Shown here piece by piece: positions 13,270 to 19,530 of a DNA stretch of 19,530 nt. The stretch is from contig CAJTOR010000057.1 of assembly GCA_910577675.1 (NCBI GenBank), positions 1 through 19,530 of the forward strand, in the 5' to 3' direction. Position 1 is the stretch's first letter. Every line of letters begins with the position of its first letter. The position numbers and the translations under genes are program-made. This stretch comes from an uncultured Lachnospiraceae bacterium. GTDB lineage: Bacteria; Bacillota; Clostridia; Lachnospirales; Lachnospiraceae. Below the pieces are notes generated by a model. The model worked only from the letters and a program-made list of their open reading frames with translations. It did no database searches and was not told the origin of the DNA.

Positions 13270-14652
13270 ATGATGAAATTTAAAAAGTTTTTGGCAGCGG
13301 CTATGACCGGTGTTATGATGTTTGGTATGGTAGCAACCGCTGCACCAGCAATCAGCGTATATGCAGAAGGTGAAGCGGCTGCAAAGTCGAAGTATAGTGT
13401 GGAAGTTGATTACGAAAACTTCACCGCTACGATTAAAGATACCACCGCAGGTGCTACGGCAAAATCGGACATTTATGTTGTCCTTGAAGTGTTGAAAGAC
13501 AAGGAAGGAACAAAGGTAAGTTCCACCCATGTTTACCCGGTTGAAGAAGTTACGGTAGCAAAAGGTGAAACGGTAACAGAAGGTGAAACTGCAACGAAGT
13601 TCTTTGGTGCTGTAGTTGACCTTTCATTCCTCAAAGCATCCAAGGAAGCTTATATCCGTGTACATGGCGATTCGGAAAAGGATTCTTCTGATATAGTGAC
13701 GGTTAGTCCACAGGCGAAGAAGGTTGCCATCAAGTATACATCCGGTCAGGAAACCCTGTTGAAGGCTTTGTCGATCAATAAGGCTGCCCCGACAGAGGAA
13801 GTTTTGGCAGGATATGAGTATCGCACACTTTACGGCAGCAACTACAGTGACCTGAAGGATCTGGATAAGGACATGGTAGAAGTTGCAGGTACAACCCTTG
13901 TTGTCCGTTCAAAAGCGGTAACAACTGGCGAAAAGACTGCTCCGGCAGGTGTTGAAGTAAAGGTTAAAATTCCGGCAGCCCCGAAGGCTCCTAAGGTTAC
14001 GATTGATTACGTAAAGGGAATCTTCAAACTGCCTAAGAATGCAGAGGCACAGATTATCTTTAATGAGCCTGATACTACTACCAGGACAGCGGGTGAGCTT
14101 AAATCAACTTCTTGGAAAGATCTTTCCATCACTACTGGCGACCAGGCACAAATTCTTGGTCTGTTTGAGGAAACAAAGACAGAAGCAATGGTAGAAGCCC
14201 TTACGACGAATGGTTTCACACTTGTTGTCCGCACGAAGGCAGGCAAGAAAGCTGCTTCCAATCCGGCAATTGTACTTGTTGAGGGTGTTGATACTCCGGT
14301 ACAGACTCCTGGAACAGAGGAAGGCTCCGTTCTTGATGAGGTTAAGATTGGCGATGCGAAGCTGACCTGGAAGGTTTCTGCAACAGATATCACTTACACC
14401 GCATCGGGTGCTGATTTTGAGTACTATGATTCCGCGAAGAGTAAGTGGGTAGCAATAAAGAGCACGAAACCGGTTGTTGTAAAGACTGCAACAAGCGCAG
14501 ATGTTAAGGTAAAGGTTCGTCAGGCAGGTGTTAAGGCTACAAAGACTACTGATGGCAAGTTACCATCCGCGGCGCTCGAAGTCACTGTAAAGGCATATGT
14601 TGCCCCGACTCCAGAAGCTACTCCTACACCGGAGACTAGTCCTAGTGCGTAA
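13270..14652 (+). CDS. Secreted repeat protein co-transcribed with flagellin 1
   Basis: This is a 460-residue protein with a clear Sec signal peptide (MMKFKKFLAAAMTGVMMFG, then a hydrophobic run) and probable cleavage after VYA near residue 32. AGGAGG lies 9 nt before the first ATG. The mature part has no Cys and is Lys/Thr/Val-rich. It seems built of three or four similar beta-rich units: patterns like TTLVVRSKAV, FTLVVRTKAG and VKVKVRQAGV recur about 110-130 residues apart, each followed by a short Pro/Ala/Lys linker (AAPKAPKVTIDYVKGIF, AASNPAIVLVEGV, DGKLPSAALEVTV). The tail APTPEATPTPETSPSA is Pro/Thr-rich like surface-protein linkers, but no LPXTG or membrane anchor is visible. It lies 23 nt after flagellin 1 and before a terminator, so both are made from one mRNA. 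Sec export, unlike flagellin, places it on the cell surface or free. I do not recognise the family; a filament-associated or adhesive role is a guess from position. Confidence 0.85.
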   Translation: MMKFKKFLAAAMTGVMMFGMVATAAPAISVYAEGEAAAKSKYSVEVDYENFTATIKDTTAGATAKSDIYVVLEVLKDKEGTKVSSTHVYPVEEVTVAKGETVTEGETATKFFGAVVDLSFLKASKEAYIRVHGDSEKDSSDIVTVSPQAKKVAIKYTSGQETLLKALSINKAAPTEEVLAGYEYRTLYGSNYSDLKDLDKDMVEVAGTTLVVRSKAVTTGEKTAPAGVEVKVKIPAAPKAPKVTIDYVKGIFKLPKNAEAQIIFNEPDTTTRTAGELKSTSWKDLSITTGDQAQILGLFEETKTEAMVEALTTNGFTLVVRTKAGKKAASNPAIVLVEGVDTPVQTPGTEEGSVLDEVKIGDAKLTWKVSATDITYTASGADFEYYDSAKSKWVAIKSTKPVVVKTATSADVKVKVRQAGVKATKTTDGKLPSAALEVTVKAYVAPTPEATPTPETSPSA

Positions 14653-14742
14653 GTATAGTGGATATACAGTGTATTAGTTGTGTAAATAACAAATATTGTT
14701 TTATCAAATAAGATTGATGAACAATTAGGTTCCTTTACATGG

Positions 14743-14789
14743 GAGGGCTTATGCTGATCCTCAAATGGAGATGCATAAGCTCTCTTTTT
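14743..14789 (+). terminator. Rho-independent terminator of the flagellin 1 operon
   Basis: GAGGGCTTATGC (14743-14754) pairs with GCATAAGCTCTC (14773-14784), a 12-bp stem with one G-U pair and an 18-nt loop, followed by TTTTT. It lies 90 nt after the stop of the secreted protein gene. Confidence 0.8.
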
Positions 14790-14840
14790 CTGATATAAAA
14801 AGGCTACGGTTTAAGCATAATTCCAAAAGTTTGGATGATA

Positions 14841-15074
14841 TCAAAATCTGATATTAGATTTTAACCTATCAAAGAAGTCCCTCGCTTTTAAGTCGTTCCG
14901 ATTCACATTTCATTTCAGATTCCCAATCCTCTTAGTATCACGAGATGCTGTGTCCATTACATTTCCCGGATAACAATGATACCTCCCAGCAATCTTCTAT
15001 ATATAATGGCAATCTTTACCACAAATATAGCAGTGAGGGTCTTGATCTCCCCTTTCAATCGCGGTATAATATCT
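14841..15074 (-). pseudogene. Remnant of a small Cys-rich (zinc-binding?) protein gene
   Basis: A single minus-strand frame reads RYYTAIERGDQDPHCYICGK, then DCHYI, a TAG (14997-14999), KIAGRYHCYPGNVMDTASRD, then TKRIGNLK, a TGA (14910-14912), and NVNRNDLKARDFFDRLKSNI before a final TGA (14841-14843). A TAA closes the frame upstream at 15075-15077 and no start is seen. C-x2-C plus further His/Cys pairs suggest a zinc-binding fold. The two stops make it a pseudogene. The last block matches a relic at 7097-7160, so this gene family once had more copies here. I do not recognise it. Confidence 0.45.
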
Positions 15075-15214
15075 TTAAAACATGGATATTCCTTAAAAGT
15101 AAACAGGAATATTCGCTTTATTCCAGGTGCATCTTTCCTGGATTATTTTTATAAAAATGTATTAAAAGGTAGAAATGAACATCTTCTGCTTTCTCGGAAA
15201 GGAGTGTGCAGCAC

Positions 15215-15367
15215 TTGGATACATTAAAGAAGTTACCGATTGGTATGGAAAATTTCTACTATGTTGATAAAACAGGTCTGATTAAGGAATTACTGGAAAG
15301 AAAAGGGGTGGTAAATCTTTTTACACGTCCACGACGTTTTGGTAAAGTTTTGCATGTTTTAGGTTAA
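15215..15367 (+). pseudogene. Truncated N-terminus of an AAA-ATPase-like/PD-(D/E)XK gene
   Basis: Fifty codons from a TTG start, with AAGGAG upstream, read LDTLKKLPIGMENFYYVDKT, then GLIKELLERKGVVNLFTRPR, then RFGKVLHVLG and stop. They are clearly related to residues 5-53 of the full gene at 15498-17207 on the other strand: KKLPVGVEDF, YYVDKTG, LFTRPRRFGK. Eight residues after 'NF' (KEIRTGDY in the full copy) are missing and the reading leaves homology right after the Walker A-like GK. The pieces upstream of both starts are also alike (AAAGGAGTGTG against AAAGGGGTGTG). It is the broken 5' end of a second copy, facing the intact one. A function for a 50-residue peptide is unlikely. Confidence 0.75.
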
Positions 15368-15390
15368 TTTAACAAAACATATGTGCTGAT

Positions 15391-15436
15391 TTTAAAAAGG
15401 TATTGGCAAATCGTATAAAGATTTGCCAATACCTTT
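15391..15436 (-). terminator. Terminator with perfect 17-bp stem between the two AAA-ATPase copies
   Basis: AAAGGTATTGGCAAATC (15396-15412) and its exact complement (15420-15436) flank the loop GTATAAA. Reading the minus strand, the stem ends in CCTTT and is followed by TTAAAA, giving a U-rich end for the AAA-ATPase gene that stops at 15498. In the plus direction it could also stop any transcript of the truncated copy. Confidence 0.75.
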
Positions 15437-15497
15437 AGACACGTAAAACGACCCAATATTTAACTTAAATATCACGCCCTTCATCCAGCTTTGACTT

Positions 15498-17207
15498 TCA
15501 ATTCTCCATTAACACCTTACATTTTTTTCGATTACACGCAATTCCATAGTGAAGAATCCTTTCCATTCCATCTTGTTTTAATTTAGTTTCATATCCCATC
15601 CGTTCAATTTGCTTCAATGCAATTTTACATTCTTCCTCCAGATCCCTCCCATCAGGGTATTTTACCTCAATAACAATCCCTATACCCTTTTCCTCACATT
15701 CCACCAAGATATCACTGAATCCATCTCCTGATTCCACATTTGATCTTACCCACCAGTCTTCCCTGTGACTTAGAAGACCAAGAAGAATACCATGGTAAAA
15801 ATTTTCCTTTTTTCCCTTGCGCACATTGGTATCGCGGATACTAATTGTTTTAAGCAGATACGCGTTGAATTGTTCTTCAACTGCTTCTGCATCCCCACGG
15901 ATAAATGCATCACAGAATGCGTCAATCAGTGGCGTGTCTTTACCCATTTCCTCCTGAAACCACTCCATAATCTGGTCAATAAAAATTTGACGGATTTCAA
16001 GGTTTGGGATAATCAGTTCAAATATATCACCATCTATACGCTTACATTGTGTTAAGTATCCCGTTGTAAATAATACACTCCATAGATTATCGATATTTTT
16101 ATATAAATCCCAATAAGTCAGTTCCTGATTTATTTTTTTATACACACTTTTACCCGCGATCAACTGTTCCAATTCACGCTTAGTTCCAGCGGAAGCCTTT
16201 TGCAGAAATTTCTTTATAATTTCATTTCCACTCGTATTAACCCAAAATGCATAGGGAGATGCATCAGGTTCGACATGTAACAAGTCAATATAGTTAATAA
16301 CGTCCCATGGACAGTATATATCCATATCCCCAAAATGATATCCGTCATACCAAGCTTTTATTAATTCGTATTTTTCCTCAAATCCATAATATTCCAACAT
16401 TTCCCTGACTTCACGATCAGAGAAGCCAAACTGCTCACCATATTGGACATTTGTAACAGAAAAAACCTTTAAACTATTCAATCCAGTAAAAATACTTTCT
16501 TTCGCAATCCGCAGGCACCCTGTCAATACTGCAAAATATAAGCTGGGATTGGTTTTTAATGCCTGCCCAAATAAGGTACGAATTAAAGTCACCATATCAT
16601 CATAGTAACCAGACTGCTGCGCTTTATCCAACGGTACATCATATTCATCAATTAAAAGAATAATCTGCTCGCTATAATGTTTATATAATAGTTCAGTAAG
16701 AGTTCGTAAGCTGCTGATTAATACCTCATCAGGCATGGGAAAATCTGGTTCATCTAATTTTCCAGCATTAATCAGTTTTTGATACCGTGCTTTTTCCTGG
16801 GATGTAAGTTTATCACTTTCCATCAGAAACTGGAACTTAGTTGCCTCGCGACCTATTATGACACAGAGCAACCCCCTGGCGGTTTTATAACAGTTAGCAT
16901 CCACATCTTTTAGGCTAACAGAAACTACCGGAAACTTACCCATATATTTTTTACAAATTTCTTTATCCTGCATTATTTGAAGCCCGTTAAAAAGCATTGG
17001 ATCACAACCATACTCAAAAAAGTATTGAAGCATGCTTATATTCAAGGACTTGCCGAATCTCCTTGGGCGTGTAAAAAGGTTCACTTTCCCCCGCCTTTCT
17101 ATCAATTCTGCAACTAATCCAGTTTTATCAACGTAATAATAATCCCCGGTTCGGATTTCTTTAAAATCCTCTACACCAACAGGCAGTTTTTTTGTTCCTT
17201 TATTCAA
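15498..17207 (-). CDS. AAA-ATPase-like / PD-(D/E)XK nuclease family protein
   Basis: This is a 569-residue soluble protein. The N-terminal AAA-ATPase-like domain (about 5-290, as in PF09820) has the degenerate Walker A LFTRPRRFGKSLN (Gly52-Lys53) and Walker B IILLIDEYDVPLDKA (Asp187-Glu188). The C-terminal PD-(D/E)XK domain (as in PF08011, about 460-560) has Asp499 in GDGFSDI and Glu514-x-Lys516 in IVIEVKYPDG, so nuclease catalytic residues are present. The start is TTG at 17207 with AAAGGGG about 11 nt upstream; the sequence KKLPVGVEDF just after it is the usual family N-terminus. The family is very frequent and multi-copy in gut Bacteroidetes and Clostridia. Its role is unproven, with proposals including defence and mobile-element functions. 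A broken 5' copy faces it at 15215. It appears to be a single-gene unit with its own terminator. Confidence 0.9.
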   Translation of the reverse strand: MNKGTKKLPVGVEDFKEIRTGDYYYVDKTGLVAELIERRGKVNLFTRPRRFGKSLNISMLQYFFEYGCDPMLFNGLQIMQDKEICKKYMGKFPVVSVSLKDVDANCYKTARGLLCVIIGREATKFQFLMESDKLTSQEKARYQKLINAGKLDEPDFPMPDEVLISSLRTLTELLYKHYSEQIILLIDEYDVPLDKAQQSGYYDDMVTLIRTLFGQALKTNPSLYFAVLTGCLRIAKESIFTGLNSLKVFSVTNVQYGEQFGFSDREVREMLEYYGFEEKYELIKAWYDGYHFGDMDIYCPWDVINYIDLLHVEPDASPYAFWVNTSGNEIIKKFLQKASAGTKRELEQLIAGKSVYKKINQELTYWDLYKNIDNLWSVLFTTGYLTQCKRIDGDIFELIIPNLEIRQIFIDQIMEWFQEEMGKDTPLIDAFCDAFIRGDAEAVEEQFNAYLLKTISIRDTNVRKGKKENFYHGILLGLLSHREDWWVRSNVESGDGFSDILVECEEKGIGIVIEVKYPDGRDLEEECKIALKQIERMGYETKLKQDGMERILHYGIACNRKKCKVLMEN

Positions 17208-17346
17208 ATATTACACACCCCTTTCCCAAAATTATAATTGATATTTCTCTTATATTCTGCATTGGCATGTATGCATATAATTTTTATCTAAATGGAAGAA
17301 CGATTTTAGTTTAAGAGAAAAGATTAAATTAATTTATCATGGTTTC

Positions 17347-17375
17347 AGTATAGCAGAGATGTGGTAGAAATGCAA
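17347..17375 (-). promoter_or_regulatory. Candidate promoter of the AAA-ATPase-like gene
   Basis: On the minus strand TTGCAT (17375-17370), a 17-nt spacer and TATACT (17352-17347) lie about 140 nt before the TTG start. The -10 box is good, the -35 box weak. Confidence 0.35.
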
Positions 17376-17685
17376 TGCCTTACGGGGACAAAACAAAGTA
17401 TTGGAGTAAGGTTGTCAAAAAAAGGGACATAATGAAATTGCTTGTCTGATAATAAGAAAATTATAATTTTAAGAAATCTTCAAAGCATGTTAAGAAGTTT
17501 TTTTGGATTAACACCTTAATGATACAACATAAATTTAGAAATATTGATTGGTGTAATATTTTTTGATAAGGTCTTGGAGTTGAATTTTAAATTTATTTAT
17601 GTCTAATAATATGGTATTAATTAGTATATTATAGGATAATATGTAAAATGATTCTATTTTTGTCACGCCAAAATCTAACAAATTT
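17376..17685. other. AT-rich intergenic region before flagellin 2
   Basis: I see no gene, hairpin of note or clear sigma-28 promoter here. The DNA is strongly A/T-rich, like the matching stretch before flagellin 1 (about 11060-11300), and it ends at the inverted repeat shared by both flagellin leaders. Confidence 0.5.
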
Positions 17686-17707
17686 CAACAAGATGCACAA
17701 AATGTTG
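17686..17707 (+). promoter_or_regulatory. Inverted repeat upstream of flagellin 2
   Basis: CAACA (17686-17690) and TGTTG (17703-17707) keep the 12-bp spacing of the 7-bp repeat before flagellin 1. The outer bases have diverged, but TGCACAAAATGTTGC and the following TGTATGTGGGAT are retained. It lies about 490 nt before the ATG. Confidence 0.45.
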
Positions 17708-17852
17708 CGTGTATGTGGGATGTGTGTTTTCTTAGGAGTTTTTAGTATGGTTTAGGATACTTCAGTCCTTATTTCTATGCAGAATAGGAATAAAGGAGAA
17801 AATGGAGATTCCTTCCATCTGTATCCCGCCTTTTCCTGTTATATTGGTTCTT

Positions 17853-18185
17853 TTCCCCCTACCCGGAAAAAGGGGGAATCAAACAAAGTAACAGGCAAAA
17901 TAAGTGGAACTAGCAGGAAACAGGGGAACAACGGAATACCTTCAAAGTATCCACCAAATGACTTTATCAGGAACCAAGCACCTACACAGCACAACATACA
18001 GCATAGTACAACATCAAAAAGAAGTATCCCTTGCATCACCCCCACCTTTCCCCTCCCTGTACACCCAGAAAGGGTTATATCAACCATAACAGGCGGATTC
18101 CGGTGGGAAACTACAACCAACCGGGGCGAAGGAACGCCCCCAAGACTGCCCCCACAAGGGCGGCAGAAAACTAAAACATGGAGGT
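17853..18185 (+). promoter_or_regulatory. Structured flagellin 2 leader with GGA-loop hairpins (CsrA-type)
   Basis: TTCCCCC (17853-17859) and GGGGGAA (17872-17878) form a 7-bp stem whose loop holds CCGGAAAA. Closer to the gene, GGGGCG-AAGGAA-CGCCCC (18123-18140) is identical to the flagellin 1 hairpin. The next stem CTGCC/GGCAG (18146-18150, 18162-18166) has changed on both sides, keeping pairing. The ribosome site CATGGAGGT (18177-18185) adds a GGA. A 136-codon open frame (17777-18187) crosses this leader; its low-complexity, Pro/Thr/Arg-rich product and the RNA-like conservation argue against a protein. Confidence 0.5.
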
Positions 18186-18194
18186 AGAAACACT

Positions 18195-19530
18195 ATGGTA
18201 GTACAACACAACATGCAGGCGATGAACGCCAACAGAATGTTAGGGATCACAGCAGGACAGCAGGCAAAATCCACTGAGAAGCTTTCTTCCGGCTACAAAA
18301 TTAACCGTGCAGCGGACAATGCGGCAGGGCTTGCAATCTCCGAGAAGATGAGGAAGCAGATCCGTGGTCTCGACCAAGCATCCGCAAATGCACAGGACGG
18401 TATCTCCGCTGTGCAGACCGCAGAAGGTGCATTGAACGAAGTGCAGGATATGTTACAGAGGATGAATGAGCTCGCAGTACAGTCTGCAAACGGCACAAAC
18501 TCCGTATCCGACCGCAAGTCCATCCAGGATGAGATTGACCAGCTCACAACGGAGATTGACCGTGTATCTGAAACGACGAAATTTAACGAAGCATATTTGC
18601 TAAAGGGTGATAACGAAGAACCAAAGAAATATAGTTTTGCATATGGACTGGCAACGATTCAAAATCAAGTAGCAAGTGTTGGTTTTGATGATGGAAGCGG
18701 TGGTATTACATCAACAGGAACTGATATAGCCACAGGATTGACGTTAGATATAACATTTGATCCAAACGGTACTGATGTTTCATCAGCAGATCAAAATGCA
18801 CTTGCAAAAGCGATTCGGGATCAGGGGCTTTCTATCACCCAGGAACAGATTGGTACAACTGATCCACTAACAGGTGAGGTTGATGATACTACACCAGCAC
18901 CACGGTATGGCTTAACTCTGAATGGGGAAGCCGCAAAAAACTATAGCGTTAATGTAATAGATATTACCACCGGGGAATTTGAAATTACCAACAAAGCGGG
19001 AGATGTAATTGCTAAAGTTGAAGCAAATGGAAGTGGAAATGCTGCAAATGTTGGTGACCGTGTATCTGCAACTATTACTGCAAATGTTGTTGGAGCTGCA
19101 AGTTTAGCTACAGATATTGCACAGTATTATGACAAAGATGGAAATGAAATTTCTGCCAATGCATTAAAAGACTATTTTTCTGTTCAGGATGATGGTGCTG
19201 GGACATTAACAGTATGTGCCCGTACAGGAACGCAGCTTTATGATGCAGTTGGCAATGCTGTGGACATGACATTAGCTGGCACAGATATTACACCTACCGC
19301 TAATCTTGTTGGAGACTTAAAATTAAAGCTTCATGTTGGTGCAGATGCAACGAGAAATAACCAGATTACGATCAATCTTCAGGCGATGAGTGCAAAAAGT
19401 CTTGGTGTAAATGGTATGCGCGTAGATGGTGATGATGATACTAATGCACTTAAAGCAGTTGAAACAATTAAGTCGGCACTTTCCACCGTATCCGCACAGC
19501 GTTCCGAGCTCGGTGCTGCACAGAACCGTT
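18195..19530 (+). CDS. fliC: Flagellin 2 (3' end beyond window)
   Basis: It is open from ATG 18195, with GGAGGT 9 nt upstream, to the window end: 445 codons, lacking only the last C-terminal stretch. The first 135 residues are almost identical to flagellin 1 (MVVQHNMQAMNANRMLGIT, LQRMNELAVQSANGTNS), as is the segment from LVGDLKLKLHVGADAT to SAQRSELGAAQNR. The centre (about 140-370) is related but diverged and somewhat longer, with an extra acidic, Thr-rich piece near TTDPLTGEVDDTTPAP. Codon 341 is Cys (TVCARTG, where flagellin 1 has TIMPRAG), unusual in a flagellin. The two genes lie about 6.5 kb apart in the same orientation, separated by the secreted protein, remnants and the AAA-ATPase gene. 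Both products could be part of one filament or be made under different conditions; the shared leader elements suggest common control. Confidence 0.95.
   Translation, partial: MVVQHNMQAMNANRMLGITAGQQAKSTEKLSSGYKINRAADNAAGLAISEKMRKQIRGLDQASANAQDGISAVQTAEGALNEVQDMLQRMNELAVQSANGTNSVSDRKSIQDEIDQLTTEIDRVSETTKFNEAYLLKGDNEEPKKYSFAYGLATIQNQVASVGFDDGSGGITSTGTDIATGLTLDITFDPNGTDVSSADQNALAKAIRDQGLSITQEQIGTTDPLTGEVDDTTPAPRYGLTLNGEAAKNYSVNVIDITTGEFEITNKAGDVIAKVEANGSGNAANVGDRVSATITANVVGAASLATDIAQYYDKDGNEISANALKDYFSVQDDGAGTLTVCARTGTQLYDAVGNAVDMTLAGTDITPTANLVGDLKLKLHVGADATRNNQITINLQAMSAKSLGVNGMRVDGDDDTNALKAVETIKSALSTVSAQRSELGAAQNR

Noticed and set aside
17777..18187. A 136-codon plus-strand frame before flagellin 2
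   Set aside because: It covers the conserved leader, has a low-complexity Pro/Thr/Arg-rich product, and the matching flagellin 1 leader does not conserve the reading frame.

Overview
The window looks like chromosomal DNA from a motile, strictly anaerobic, low-to-moderate GC Firmicute, most likely a Lachnospiraceae relative of Roseburia/Agathobacter. The reasons are two large-insert flagellin genes with Lachnospiraceae-type ends, a monomeric ferredoxin-type [FeFe] hydrogenase behind a Rex-like operator, strong GGAGG ribosome sites, and an AAA-ATPase/PD-(D/E)XK gene of a kind common in gut Clostridia. The genus is an inference; no rRNA or housekeeping gene is present.

Layout. 1-1400: the 3' end of a phospholipase-D-like (possibly DrmC-type) gene, then about 1 kb of debris: palindromes, a frameshifted fragment of a large serine recombinase zinc-ribbon region, and an unidentified gene remnant with two in-frame stops. 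1409-1735: a small DUF5713-like gene. 1928-4276 (minus): a fused ATPase-permease exporter of MacB type. 4277-4636: AT-rich DNA with three TTTTGCAC direct repeats and a 98-bp element with inverted ends. 4637-8915 (minus): one regulatory and transport unit in the order response regulator, histidine kinase, permease, ATPase, small lipoprotein. The same 11-bp-phased repeat lies before the regulator and before the permease, so the regulator probably controls both. 9175-10698 (minus): [FeFe] hydrogenase with promoter, Rex-like operator and a strong terminator. 10830-11300: non-coding.

11304-14789: a flagellin with a long structured leader, followed 23 nt later by a secreted repeat protein and a terminator. 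14790-15440: remnants, namely a Cys-rich gene relic (minus) and a 50-codon truncated copy (plus) of the N-terminus of the AAA-ATPase. The full AAA-ATPase/PD-(D/E)XK gene follows at 15498-17207 (minus). 17208-18194: the non-coding leader region of a second flagellin, which runs off the window end.

Best signals for a second look: (i) matched leaders of both flagellin genes, with GGA-loop hairpins and a GGA-containing ribosome site that resemble CsrA/FliW control; (ii) the 11-bp repeats tying a two-component system to its neighbouring ABC transporter; (iii) the Rex-like operator on the hydrogenase; (iv) an unrecognised secreted multi-domain protein made in an operon with flagellin. I saw no rRNA, convincing tRNA or CRISPR array, and no intact mobile element.
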